Source of the DNA: Arthonia radiata
Lineage: Eukaryota > Ascomycota > Arthoniomycetes > Arthoniales > Arthoniaceae
Direction: 5' to 3'
DNA length: 64,000 bases
NCBI GenBank assembly: GCA_002989075.1
Contig: PSQN01000001.1
Location: 843,760-907,759 of the forward strand
A model generated the notes under the pieces. The model did not search any database. It was not told the DNA's origin and was given only the letters and a program-made list of their open reading frames with translations. This document shows positions 37,518-48,156 of this stretch, piece by piece. The position numbers were made by a program, and so were the translations under genes. Every line of letters starts with the position of its first letter. The first letter of the stretch is position 1.

Positions 37518-37859
37518 TTACCGAGATGTGACAGCCTGAAGCTTCATCTGCCGCTCGGAAGTGAGCGTGTGAATCTCTTTGCTCAAGACCTGGATGGCCG
37601 CCTGTGACTTCTCAATTGACGCCCTGAACTTGCCGCCCTCGCGCTCCCAGCGCCTAACGCGGTCCTGCTCAGCGGCTCGACGTCGTTGTTTGGTGTCAAT
37701 CTTGTCGCATAGTTTGCACTTCTGGCCGACGGCGTGTGTGTTCATAACGAGCTTCATGCCGCACGTTTCGCCGGTGCGGTACTCGCGGTTGCAATGCTGA
37801 CGGAAGTGTCCCCACTTCCAGTCGCCGCAAGAGAATCGGTGCTGGTCGTAGAAGCACAT
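37518..37859 (-). CDS. Conserved small Cys-rich fungal protein (113 residues)
   Basis: Single exon from ATG 37859. It begins MCFYDQHRFSCGDWKWGHFR and continues with paired Cys (QHCNREYRTGETCGMKL, then QKCKLCDKID), followed by a basic/charged helix (RRRAAEQDRVRRWEREGGKF and ASIEKSQAAIQVLSKEIHTL). I recognise the CGDWKWGHFRQHCNREYRTGETC block as a recurrent fungal hypothetical of about this size; its function is unknown. The Cys/His layout could bind zinc, which is inference. Odd point: the stop TAA (37520-37518) lies inside a perfect GTAAGT donor, so in some transcripts the stop may be spliced out and the protein extended. A minus-strand leader intron (GTATGA to CTAAAG, about 37940-37880) with GCTAAC branch is likely just upstream. 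Confidence 0.7.
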   Translation of the reverse strand: MCFYDQHRFSCGDWKWGHFRQHCNREYRTGETCGMKLVMNTHAVGQKCKLCDKIDTKQRRRAAEQDRVRRWEREGGKFRASIEKSQAAIQVLSKEIHTLTSERQMKLQAVTSR

Positions 37860-40800
37860 GTTTCAAAGCACGGACGGGGTTCTTTAGGCTGATCGACGTT
37901 AGCTTGTCAATGGTGGCGTTCAGAACCAACGGTTATCATACCTAGTGAACTGTGATCGGCACCGACGACAGGCTTGAGATGGCACGGCTTCGGTCAAGTA
38001 ATGTTGTTCTTTGATATCACTGTCAGTTAGGCCAATCGGTAAGTGATCCTTGGTGAGGACTAACCCCTTTTGAGGTAAGGTAAGGTGAGGGTCGAGGCAG
38101 ATGTCTGACCCAAGGGTGGGGACCTTGCTTAGGGGTGGTGGAAGTGAGGGAAGGTTTGAGGTGAGTGATGTCGAAGGCCAATGAGGCTTGGGCTTGTTCT
38201 GGGATCTCAACTGAGGAGTGGATGAAAAGAACTCAGGATTGACCGCGACCAGGACGCCGTATTTATATTCTCACCCTGGGCCAGACCGTTGCCGCTGGCA
38301 CTACCCTCTCGCCTCCCATCACCTCAACCACGGTCATGCTGGCGGCGTCTCATGCGTCAGAACCCACCATGACCCCGCTCTGAGAGCCAACAGAATCATC
38401 TCGAGAAAGGGATTGGCATGGATCATCGCGCCGGGCTTCCGTGATGACGAGGACCAAGGCAGCTCTGATAAGCAATCGAGCTTGCTTGATGCGGTCCAGG
38501 CCAGGCGGCATGCTCGAAACCCATGCTGGATCGACTGGTCCAAAACTCAAGACTGTGTTGCATTCACGTAATCTCTCCCTCGGCTCAAGGTTTAATGGCG
38601 CATTCTCCGGCGTGCCGCGATGTTGCAGAGGCGTATCAGAGGTCGATTCCATGTACCAGCGGAGAAACCAAGACGTTCAACCGTCGTTGTGGACGACAAT
38701 CACGAAACGGAGCGACATATAAATTTGAATCACGTGCCCTTCCCGCCAATCGTTCCCAGGTACACGAGTTACAACCAGGCTCACTATTGGTATCGACAGC
38801 ATTGGGTCTCTCAAACACGTTTGACAGGCCAGGTCACGGGATTTGCAAGCTAAGCTGTGTCACAGGCAAAATTCGGTCCCAATTTCGCAGCCGTCGAGAC
38901 GAGACAATGTGACAAACAAATTTCCTGAGACGTTCGGCTCGGCCGAAATTCACTCTGGCTCGCACATTCCCAGGGCTTACATCAGAGGCCATGCTTTTGT
39001 ACGACGCCGACGCGTGCTGCGCGACTAAGTGCAGTGCCAGCATCCTGTCCCTGAGGCATCCCATCATTGGACCGCCAAAACGCTTACGTCGACACGCAAC
39101 TGCCGGTCAAGGAATTGGGCTTGGGCAGCCCACTCTTTCTCAAAAAATTTGCGTCCATCACTGGGTTGCTCTCGGCACCTGCAGGATACATCGGCAATCG
39201 ACTTCAGGCATGTCCTCACGCCGCGCTCTCAGGGAACTTTCTTTCCCTCACACCCCTGCTGTTATCATATTACGACCCAAACTCAAAGTAAAGGACATTG
39301 CCTGACTGGACCTTGCTACAGCTTTGGCTCAGAGACATGCATAAGTGTTAGGAGCACTTCTCATCGGCCACTCAGGTGACTTTCAATCCGCGCAGAGGAA
39401 CCCATCTAGCGGCACCTTAAGCTGAGGAGCTTCCCCGCTTTGCCCACTTCTAAAAGAGCTCCAAGAAATCGCCCGATGGCTGCTTGCAAACGTTTCTGGG
39501 ACCTGCCGTCAGCGTGGTGCTATGGCGACACTTCGGTGTGGGAGGCAAACCACGAGGCATCCGCTAATTCAAACGGAAGGCTGTCTCACTCAGCTCGACT
39601 AGGTTCTCGTTCAATCAGGCCATCCGCTTGCCTGGGGGCCCACAGCTACATGCATGCGCGACGCTCTTTAGCGAAGGTTGAGCTCCCACAGCAATATCGC
39701 TCTGACATGTGGTTTCCCTGCGGCTCATGTGCTGTAGTGCCCTCAAAACATTCGTTTGCTATCACCAGAGCATCTCTTCGATGCTGACGGCGACTATCCT
39801 ACTGAACAAGACACCCGGTAATCCTTCCATTGTCCAGCGCCGTCACGCTTTCACGTCTCACCGCTACCACACATTTTACCGAATGCTGTGAGGAGCGTGG
39901 ACGGTAACCTGGCCTACACAGCTTGTGAAGCCAACGCTCCTAAAGCATGGGCACAGTATGACTGGTTCTCGCAACGCTTGACCTTCGCGCTTCATCGCGC
40001 AGTAGTGAGGTGCACAGAAACTCCTTCCTGGTGCCGTAGATCGCCAGTACCTGACCCTATCAACGCTTTCGGTATAGCGTCGTTCTTTCCAACAGGCCCG
40101 CAGCCTTGTCATGGCAGTGATTGAGTCTCACTGTTCTGCTACGTGCCCGAGCAGCATATTTGGTAAGCTTTGAGACCACGAGAAGCTCACTTTTTGCTCT
40201 GGAGACGAACGAGATGAAGTTCGACCTAAGCGCTCCACTATCGACGCAAACGCGCATGTCCCTTCAATCAGCTGAGTGAAACCATCTGCGGACGGTACAT
40301 CTACGTTCCCAGCGATGTGATCGACGAATCAGACGCCGTTGCTCCTTTGGGCATGGTACTTTATACACCGGATCCGATTTTTGGGACTTGTGATGTACAT
40401 TGCAGAGGTGCAGCTCACCGTTAGACCGTCGACGTCGCGGAGTGATAGTCATAGCGTTCTGAAAACTTTGTGCAAACCTGATCCATGCGCAAAGCGAGCG
40501 ATCTTGCTGCCGCTTGAAGAGGACAGGGGTAGATCAGGGGGCTTGGTCCGGACAGGCGAAGGTCGATAGTCGGGATTGCTTACCTGAGCAGACTTTCGTC
40601 CTGTCGACATGCTTTTGTGATCTTGCCCGAATGAGAGCAAGACGCTCCTCGCTGGTATGTAGCTCCTCTACAACGATGAACACATGGGTGGAATGGATGA
40701 TGAATATAGTTAGCTTGTAACCGCTTACGGTAGGTGGACAAACAGGGTAGCGTGCTTACTAGCGTATCTGTGGATCTCGCGTCACCAGCACGCATGATCA

Positions 40801-40986
40801 ATCCAAATCAACATGTTCATACCACCAACACCTTGACCTTTCTCTCACTTCGTCCATTCGCGCCCTAATCCGTCCTCATCAGCGTGCATGCCGCCTAAAG
40901 GTTCACACAAGAGAAACTCATAGCTAACTAAACCTTCCCACCCTACTCCAAGGCACCCAAGCACATCGTCCGCGAATCCACACGCT
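37860..40986. other. Gene-poor stretch, 3.1 kb
   Basis: Only short unrelated open frames on both strands, without domain signal, consistent splice sites or codon pattern. At its left end the leader of the Cys-rich gene is likely (a 96-codon minus-strand frame at 37920-38210 has QACRRCRSQF but terminates after splicing, so I treat it as leader). No tRNA, repeat family or transposon seen. A short GGTAA tandem (GAGGTAAGGTAAGGTGAGG) lies near 38074. Confidence 0.4.
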
Positions 40987-41761
40987 ATGAACCTTTCCGA
41001 CCTCTCCGACGAGCTCATCCTCCTCGTTCTCTCATACACCGACATACCCGAGCTCCTAAACTTCTCACGCGTGCGTCTCACCCACCCTACACACGACTAC
41101 ACCTACCACCACCCCACCTATCCCACCCCTCCTACGCAAACCCACTAAGCCCCCACAGACCACCCACCGCAACCGCCGCCTCAGCCTCGATCCCCTCCTG
41201 CACCTCCACCGCCTCCGCTCCATCCCGCCTGCGCTCTCCCACTCCCTCTCCCACCGCCCCTCCCTCTCCACTCTCCACCCACCCACCGCGACAATCTACC
41301 TCTCCCGCACGCACGTCCTCGCGCGCGCCCTCTCGCGGAAACTCGTCGCCATCCGGTTATCCCGGAACCTTTCGCGCCGGCCCTCCGCTAGCATTCTGGT
41401 GAAAAGTAACATCCTTCCAAGAGAGTGCTGCTCCCTCGACAGGGATAGTGGGGAGTTTTATTTAGGAGGGAGGGGCAGTATTGCGCCGGGGATTGTGGAG
41501 ACGAAGAGGAGGGTTGAGCGGGAGAGGTTGAAGGATGGGTTGAGGGCTTGGTTGGAGAGGAGAGGGGCTGGGGAGGGGGTACAGATGGATGGTGGGGAGA
41601 GGGAAGGGGACGAGGGTGTGAGGGGGTTGGTAAGAAGGTTTACGGCGAGGTGGAAGGGAGGTGAAAGTATGGGTAGGAGGGAGGAGCCGACGAGGGCGCA
41701 TGTTTATGGGTTGAGGAGGTTTTGGGAGGGTTTGGCCAAGGGGGGTGAGGTCAGGGTGTGA
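40987..41761 (+). CDS. F-box-like protein (228 residues)
   Basis: Two exons, 40987-41070 and 41159-41761, with an 88-nt intron (GTGCGT to CCACAG), phase 0. Exon 1 encodes MNLSDLSDELILLVLSYTDI and then PELLNFSR, a good F-box first helix pair (LP-E/D-hh-hhhLxxL pattern). Exon 2 starts TTHRNRRLSLDPLLHLHRLR and LSHRPSLSTL, matching the rest of the F-box-associated region seen in fungal homologues (R-RR-SLDP-L-RL). The C-terminal half is basic and helical (RRVERERLKDGLRAWLERRG, FTARWKG). F-box proteins bring substrates to SCF ubiquitin ligases through Skp1; no substrate-binding repeat is visible. Base composition is striking: exon 2 starts strongly pyrimidine-rich and becomes strongly purine-rich after about 41450. 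Confidence 0.7.
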
Positions 41762-42838
41762 TTTGGGGTACTTTGGGTGTGGGAATGGGGTGGGAAGGTA
41801 CGTGGGGATACGTGGGGCCACTGGGTGGAATGGTGTGTGCGTTGAGTGGGACGCGGGTGACGGCAGACGTGCTACGACAGCAGCACGGCAAAAAGGCTTG
41901 AGGCTGCGTGCTGATAACGAGAGGAGCTGCAACAGCAGGGACGGCAAAAAGGGTTGAAGACTACCTACATCGATATGGCACGCCCTCGGACACAGCAAGC
42001 TCACCAGCGCATATCCAACTAGTGCTATCAGGACGATTATCACCTATCGGCGGTTCTCCGCGGAAACCTGCAAGGAGCAGCGTTTGCACACCAAGCCACG
42101 CACCCGCCCCAACCGCTAGCCACCACACAACCTCAACATGCCCATCGTCGTACGACAAAACCACCTCACGAAGTCCTCGCCTCTCCGCACACCTTCGCAG
42201 CCACTACTCAGCTTACTTCAACCCCATCTACGACTGCCTCCCCCTCTCGTCTCACAACCACTCAAGCGAGCGCTATATGACTCATGACCGCGTCTCCAAG
42301 CATCTTCAGATGCGGTTGACCACTCCATTGCTCCACTCCCAGATGACATCAAGCAGTGCCTTTGAAGAGGCTTGGATAGCGATCTATGATATGTCCACTG
42401 CTCTCAGCTGACTTCCGGAGATGGGCCCTCAACGGGAGAAATACCAACGTGGAGAATTGGGCTTGAGAGCCGTAGTCCCCGCTGTGCAGCCCGGAGCAGA
42501 ACGGACTCGGTTGTGGGAGCGTTGGGCAGGGGCTGCTTACGAGCCTGAAGGAGCTGTAGTGGTGACCGCATTTGAGATCCGGTGCGCACTAGCAATTCTA
42601 CGTGCTTGAGGGCCGATCAAGCTGGGCAAGGGGAGGCTGCATGGCTTCCCCGTGACGATTTCGAGGACAGCTGTAAGGACTCAATGATTAGGGTAATGCT
42701 TAGAGATGACAGGAATACATCCCTCGTGCCAGTAAGACTGATTTCTTGAAACGAGTCTGCAGAAACATAATGGCAACACACAAGTCCTAAATTGAGGTTT
42801 GAACAGCAGCATCAGCGACATATCGTCATTGTACCCAT
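41762..42838. other. Intergenic between F-box-like gene and RRP12
   Basis: About 1.1 kb between convergent genes. It contains an imperfect 17-bp direct repeat (ACGGCAAAAAGGCTTGA at 41885 and ACGGCAAAAAGGGTTGA at 41941). No gene supported. Confidence 0.4.
41885..41957. repeat. 17-bp direct repeat, 56 bp apart
   Basis: Copies at 41885-41901 and 41941-41957 match at 16 of 17 bases. No element boundary or larger repeat is visible around them. Confidence 0.6.
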
Positions 42839-45800
42839 CTACCGTCCTCGTCCTCGTCCCCTCCCTCTGCCTCCAACTTTCCCACCCCGTCCCCTGCCCT
42901 CTCTCGGCCCAGTCCACTTCCCCACACCCTCTTTCTTCACCCTCCCATCCATCGTCCCACGTCCAGCACCGCTGCCTCTCCTCCCATGCACCCCCCGCTC
43001 CTGCTTCGTCCGTATCTTCCCCCTCCCACTCTTCACCGGCCGCTCCTCCGCGCCCCCCATCTCAACATCCTCATCCCTCCCCCTCACATTCCTTACCTTC
43101 AATCTGCCTCTCTGCCCCCGCTCCACCGCATGACTCCCCTTCATCGCCTCCACGTACGCGTCTATCCCTTTCTCCAGGGAGCCTGCGTCGGCTTTCGCGT
43201 CGAGGTCCAGCATCGTTGTGTCGTCTTCCCCTCCACCATCGTTGTTGGAGTCTTTGAACACAAGTTTCCCATCGACATCCGTCTCACTCTTCGCGCTGTG
43301 CTTTCGCGAGATCTGGGGCGCTGCGAGGGGTTTCGTGCTGGAGATCCGGGATATAGCGCGGCTGTCGAGGAGGTCGAGGGGCTCGGTGGTGGATTCGTGG
43401 ATGTAGGTTTCATGTGCTTTCTTCTTTTTACTGTCGGTGCGAGGATCGGCGCGGCGGTCCTTCCCCTTCTGACCCGCAGATGCCTCATCATCAGACTCCG
43501 ACTCCTCATCCGAGCCATAGATAGCCTCGTCGAACTCATTCGCGAATTTCTGCCTTCCTTCTTCCTCGACCTTCTCATCGGGCTTCCCGCCTTTCTTCTG
43601 CCGTTTCCGTCGCTCGCGCGTCTTGCGGATATTCGCGATGAGCTTGCGGTCCTCCTCTGGACAGTGTCGCTCTACGATTTCTACGCCAAAGCGCCGAATG
43701 ATGCGCTCAAGGATATTCTTCACCTTCGCGTGGAAATTGGCCTTGTGTTCGTGGCTCCACCCGATCAAGCGCGGTATCAGTTCCGGTAAGCGTGGGTTGA
43801 GTACGTCGACGGGGAGGGTTATGACAGCGACCTTAGCGAAACCGAGGACCGAGCGGACGACTTCCCGCGTAGGTGACTCGAGGAACATGGACAGCGTGTC
43901 GATGATATCCTGCAGTGTCTCTGGGGCAAGCGACGCGTGGAATGAGAACAGCGCGCGCGTGATCGCTGTCACGGACGCGGAGATCATGTGCGGTGTACTG
44001 CCCGCCAGGCCCGCGGAGAGGATGGTGAAGTATTCTTCTATGTTCGCCTGGGTGGGCGTGGCGTCGGGATCGCCATTCCGTACAGCGCTGTTCTGGATCG
44101 TGCCGCCCAGTGCCATGCGCTCGCCCATCGTGACGATGAGACTGAACGCGAGTTCGCGCGCGCGCTCGTTGGTTTCTTTGGTGCGGAGGATGACTTCGGG
44201 GAGGATGTTGGGGATGAAAGCGAGGTCGGTGTCTGGGAGGGTCTTGACGACTTCAGAAAGGGCGGCAAGGCGGTCTTTGCGGGCGGGGACGAGGGTGGCG
44301 TCGGTGTTTGCGAGGAGCATTGTTTGCAGCTCTGTGGAGCGCTCGCGGATTGCGTCGAGGCCGGGGGGCGAATGCGCGAGGCGCGGGATGAGCTTGTAGG
44401 CTTTCTTTTGGAGTTGGGGCTCGTGCTGTTGGGAGATGATGGTGGAGGCGATGAGGAAGAGGCGGTGGTAGGAGTCGCGGGGGAGGTATAGTGCGGTGGT
44501 GACGAGGATGTCCATGAGGGCGTGGGTCATGGGTGGGAGGTTGTGCTTGGGTTTGGGCTGTTTGAGGATGGGCTTTGAGCCGGCTTTGGCGGCGAGGTCG
44601 GCGAAGGAGGATTCGAAGGTTGAGGCCACGCGCTCGAAGGTCTGGGCGAGCTCGGTGGGGGATGTGATGGAGAGGTAGGCGTTTATGGCGCCGAGGACGG
44701 GGGCGCGGTGTTGGGGGAGGGTCTCGCCGTAGACGTTAAAGAGGACGGCGAGGATGTTGGCGGCGTAGGAGGAGAGGTGGTCGAGTGAAGACTGGGCTGC
44801 GGCTTTCGTGATGCGGTTGTTGGCGATCAAAGACTCTTCAGTATCTCCATCGTCTCCCGATACGATGAGTTTGTATCCGTCCACGAGGTTCTGTAGCGAA
44901 TGACAGAGGTTGTTGCGCATCTCAGGCTGCTGGTACAGCAGGTTTGATACCATCTCTGCCATAGACTGATCAAATGCTTGAGCGCAATCTGTTGGCCGAT
45001 CACAATAGCCAGGTAGGCATGACCAGATCTGTTGTACGAGGGTCTCGAAGATTTTAGTCTCCATCGTCTTCTTCTCTCCGGCATCCATGACCTTCTGGAA
45101 GAGCTTCTCGCTAAGGGCCACAAACTCAGATCTGAAGTGAGCCAAGGAAGTATTTGACACATTGTCGCGTATGATGGGCACCAACCACGCTCGGCCCTGC
45201 TTCTTAGCGTTGTTGATGCCCAAGTTGAGCGGAAGGATGTTTAGCACGTTCTCAGGCCCCATATACTGCACAGCACTCGCCAGTACCTCATCAGCTTTGT
45301 CTTTGTTCTGGAAAGAATCGCTGGCCCGCAGCTCGCCCACGGTCTGGACGGCTTTGTCTAGCAGAGGTACAGAACGCCAACGGAAATTCTCAAGCATGGC
45401 CATGAGGACGGTGAAGACCTCCATCCAGGCTGATTGATATTTGACATCGAACAAACCGCTCATGATGTTAGCCAGCTTCTCAAACGCCTTCTCGTCCATG
45501 ATCGAAGGCTCAAGAATGACCCTAGGAGGGATGCAATTGACAAGGAATGATATAAGACACTCGGATGCGGATGCGCGGATATTGTACGAGGGGGATGCAA
45601 GGAAGCCTGAGATTTTCGAGAAGATGTCTGGTAGTCTCTGGAATGTCTCAATGTCGTCCACCTGAGCCGAGACATCATATCCTCGGGAGATGACTGCGAT
45701 CCAGGGAGGCAACAACTGGCTGTCGCTTTGTGAGGGTTGTACCTCAGTAATGGCATCCAGCAGATGAGGTAGCTTCTCAGAGCCTTCCTCAATTCCAGCC

Positions 45801-46645
45801 ATGCCACCTAAGATTGTCTCGAAGACCTCAAAGGCGGTTGTTGTCAAATACTCACTTCGGGATCGTGCTATCGCGAACAGGGTCTTCGTCATTGAGTCCA
45901 GTCCTCTGCTTGGCCAGCCGCCCGCAGATTTTGCTATCGTTTTGATCAATTGCATGGCATGGATCAATGCAGGCTCACGAGCGTGTGCCTGCTCGTTCTG
46001 CCGCTTGGATGATTCTTGACCAATAGCAAAGTTTTCGAAAGCCTTGAGCGCAGTCTCAGCACACATATCAGCAGCAGGATGGTCGGCAGATGGGCTTGGA
46101 GGTTTGTTCTCCAGGACTGCGCCTACACCCTCTTGAGCTCGCTTCCTGACCTTTGGCCGAGGGTCGACAGCAAGTCTCAAGAGGCCAGCCAGTGCCTGTC
46201 GTGGGCCGGGCTGACTTTGAGGAATGGTCCATGCTTGCGCGTCTTGAGCGGTCAACAGTGATACGAGTGTTCCAATGGACGCCCTCAAGAATGCCGCGTC
46301 GGCGTCTGTGCTGCTCAATGCGGGAGTCAAGCTGCTGAGTATTGATACAAATTTTGACTTCAGTAGTGGTGCAGGAACACTTGGAGTCACGAGATCCAGA
46401 AGGTAGATTACAGCACCCGCGAAAGCTTTGTGTACGTCCGTGCTTGCGAACTGCTGGCTGAGCAGGGACAATAGAGCAGCAAAATAGGCCGTGGGTGTAA
46501 ATTGAGATTTTTGGTCGCGAAGAGTATCTTCAACTGCAAGAAGCACTGTGCGACTCTGCTGCTGGCTCTGCAATTCTGGAGAGGTTCTGATCCTGCTCAG
46601 CCGCTCCTCAAGAGTCAGGCCTCTCTCGGTTGTAGCGTCTTGCAT
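42839..46645 (-). CDS. RRP12: Rrp12-like ribosome-biogenesis HEAT-repeat protein
   Basis: Intronless, 1268 residues, about the length of yeast Rrp12. Helical HEAT/ARM-type repeats run through most of the protein; the N-terminal region has the family pattern LRLAVDPRPKVRKRAQEGVG and a NUC173 block follows in the middle (ALMDILVTTALYLPRDSYHR onward). Late in the protein EHKANFHAKVKNILERIIRR and FGVEIVERHCPEEDRKLIAN are hallmark stretches. The C-terminus is charged, then Gly/Arg-rich, ending in GRGRGRGRGR. Rrp12 is a karyopherin-like factor for nuclear export and maturation of both ribosomal subunits. The C/G-rich coding end at 42840-43100 produces many spurious antisense frames. Divergent from an aldo-keto reductase with 264 bp between starts. 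Confidence 0.93.
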   Translation of the reverse strand: MQDATTERGLTLEERLSRIRTSPELQSQQQSRTVLLAVEDTLRDQKSQFTPTAYFAALLSLLSQQFASTDVHKAFAGAVIYLLDLVTPSVPAPLLKSKFVSILSSLTPALSSTDADAAFLRASIGTLVSLLTAQDAQAWTIPQSQPGPRQALAGLLRLAVDPRPKVRKRAQEGVGAVLENKPPSPSADHPAADMCAETALKAFENFAIGQESSKRQNEQAHAREPALIHAMQLIKTIAKSAGGWPSRGLDSMTKTLFAIARSRSEYLTTTAFEVFETILGGMAGIEEGSEKLPHLLDAITEVQPSQSDSQLLPPWIAVISRGYDVSAQVDDIETFQRLPDIFSKISGFLASPSYNIRASASECLISFLVNCIPPRVILEPSIMDEKAFEKLANIMSGLFDVKYQSAWMEVFTVLMAMLENFRWRSVPLLDKAVQTVGELRASDSFQNKDKADEVLASAVQYMGPENVLNILPLNLGINNAKKQGRAWLVPIIRDNVSNTSLAHFRSEFVALSEKLFQKVMDAGEKKTMETKIFETLVQQIWSCLPGYCDRPTDCAQAFDQSMAEMVSNLLYQQPEMRNNLCHSLQNLVDGYKLIVSGDDGDTEESLIANNRITKAAAQSSLDHLSSYAANILAVLFNVYGETLPQHRAPVLGAINAYLSITSPTELAQTFERVASTFESSFADLAAKAGSKPILKQPKPKHNLPPMTHALMDILVTTALYLPRDSYHRLFLIASTIISQQHEPQLQKKAYKLIPRLAHSPPGLDAIRERSTELQTMLLANTDATLVPARKDRLAALSEVVKTLPDTDLAFIPNILPEVILRTKETNERARELAFSLIVTMGERMALGGTIQNSAVRNGDPDATPTQANIEEYFTILSAGLAGSTPHMISASVTAITRALFSFHASLAPETLQDIIDTLSMFLESPTREVVRSVLGFAKVAVITLPVDVLNPRLPELIPRLIGWSHEHKANFHAKVKNILERIIRRFGVEIVERHCPEEDRKLIANIRKTRERRKRQKKGGKPDEKVEEEGRQKFANEFDEAIYGSDEESESDDEASAGQKGKDRRADPRTDSKKKKAHETYIHESTTEPLDLLDSRAISRISSTKPLAAPQISRKHSAKSETDVDGKLVFKDSNNDGGGEDDTTMLDLDAKADAGSLEKGIDAYVEAMKGSHAVERGQRGRLKVRNVRGRDEDVEMGGAEERPVKSGRGKIRTKQERGVHGRRGSGAGRGTMDGRVKKEGVGKWTGPREGRGRGGKVGGRGRGRGRGR

Positions 46646-46909
46646 TGTGGAGTAGCTGTCTTACCTGAATACTGTCATTCGAGCAGCATCAAAATGTGGT
46701 CAGTATGCGATGGCGCTAAAGTGTGTCTTATCGATGTTATTGATGAGCGCATTTTAGCGCCGGCTTATGCCGAACGTAGCCATTGGTATCTGGCAGGGCT
46801 CCCCGCCTCCCTCAGAGCTGTCTTTTTGAAAACTCCAAACGACCTTGGTAAAACGTTCGAAGCCTCAAAAACCATACTCAAGTCACTTACGATGCCTCTC
46901 ATACCAGGC
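46646..46909. promoter_or_regulatory. Short shared promoter of RRP12 and the aldo-keto reductase
   Basis: 264 bp between divergent start codons; the tightest bidirectional region in the window. The plus-strand reading frame of the reductase stays open through it and into RRP12 antisense, but that is chance. A nearby in-frame ATG at 46892 is an alternative reductase start. Confidence 0.5.
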
Positions 46910-47975
46910 ATGGCAAAGAAGCCGAGAGTCATTCTGGGTTTGATGACGTATGGACCAGATGAGTCGTCAGGCGCAAGAATTACGAAACCCGATGACTTCA
47001 AGAAGCATCTTGATCTGCTGCAGTCTCGTGGGTACAACGAGATCGACACGGCTCGCGTGTACGTCGGAGGCAAACAAGAAGCATTCTCTCGGGAAGTAGG
47101 ATGGAAAGAACGTGGTTTGGAGGTGGCCACCAAGTGCTACCCCAAAGAACCGGGCATGCACAAACCAGACTCCATAAGAAACACACTAGAGACCAGCTTA
47201 AAGGAATTGGGTACCGACTGCGTGGACATCTTCTACCTCCACGCTCCTGATCGTAGCGTACCTTTCGAGGAAACTCTTGCGGAAGTCGACAAGATGCATA
47301 AGGAAGGCAAGTTCGTGCGGCTAGGCCTGTCTAATTTCACCGCCTTCGAAGTCGCAGAAGTCGTTATCAACTGCAAGGCCAATAAATGGGTGCGTCCGAC
47401 GATCTATCAAGGGATGTTGAATCCCATCACGCGATACTTAGAGAGAGAGCTCATCCCGGCCTGTCGCCGTTATGGCCTTGACGTCGTTATATATAATCCA
47501 ATCGGCGGAGGTCTGTTTTCAGGAAAGTACTCGGCTTCAGATCTGAGCCGGAACCCAACGGAGGGTCGATTCAGTGACAGCTCTCAAATGGGTAAGAACT
47601 ATCGCAATCGGTACTTTCACGAGCCCACCTTCGCGGCTCTGGCGGCTATCGAACCCGTCGTCAAGAAGAACAACTTGACTATGCTGGAAACTGCTCTGCG
47701 GTGGTGTGTGCATCACTCTGCCTTGAAGACTATGGATGGCAATGATGGCATTATTATCGGTGTTAGTAGCCTTGAGCAGCTGAAGGGCAACCTGGACGAT
47801 CTCGAGAAAGGGCCTCTTCCCGAAGAGGTGGTTCAGGCCCTTGACGAGGGCTGGAAACTAGCTGTCCCCGCTACGCCAAATTATTGGCACCTTGATCTCA
47901 AGTAAGTTCTCATTATCGCGACGCTATCTTTAAGCTGACAGCTCATGCAGGTACACGTACGACTTCAAGTATTGA
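46910..47975 (+). CDS. Aldo-keto reductase, AKR7 (aflatoxin-aldehyde reductase) type
   Basis: Two exons, 46910-47901 and 47951-47975, give 338 residues. The second exon adds only YTYDFKY, the family's usual C-terminal end, and closes the frame at TGA; stopping at the intron's TAA would truncate it. Visible marks: VILGLMTYGPDE at the start, the catalytic Asp and Tyr in NEIDTARVYVGG, catalytic Lys in EVATKCYP, His in FYLHAPD, and the barrel loop VVIYNPIGGGLFSGKY. The C-terminal NADPH segment is IIIGVSSLEQLKGNLDDLE. AKR7 members reduce dialdehydes and succinic semialdehyde; the natural substrate here is unknown. ATG 46910 (MAKKPRV) is preferred; ATG 46892 (MPLIPGM) adds six residues. Confidence 0.92.
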
Positions 47976-48156
47976 TCTAAGGGGGAGCACATGCTTGAAA
48001 CCAGGGTTAGCTGGCTGATCGGCGATTCAATGCAGTGTCCCGCTTCTTGTGTAACAACAGACAATACATAAAGGCACGAGCCTTATCCTTTCCTTTCTAT
48101 TCCCTCATCTCATGCTTGATTTCCTTACTTTGTCGTTTTTTGATTAGCAACGGTGC

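Noticed and set aside
37920-38210. 97-codon minus-strand frame with CRRC motif as a gene
   Set aside because: Its ATG is lacking, and splicing at the likely leader intron leads to an immediate stop before the Cys-rich protein's own start.
42799-43789. Plus-strand frames across the RRP12 C-terminus
   Set aside because: Pro/Ser/Leu-rich by-products of the Gly/Arg-rich tail on the other strand.
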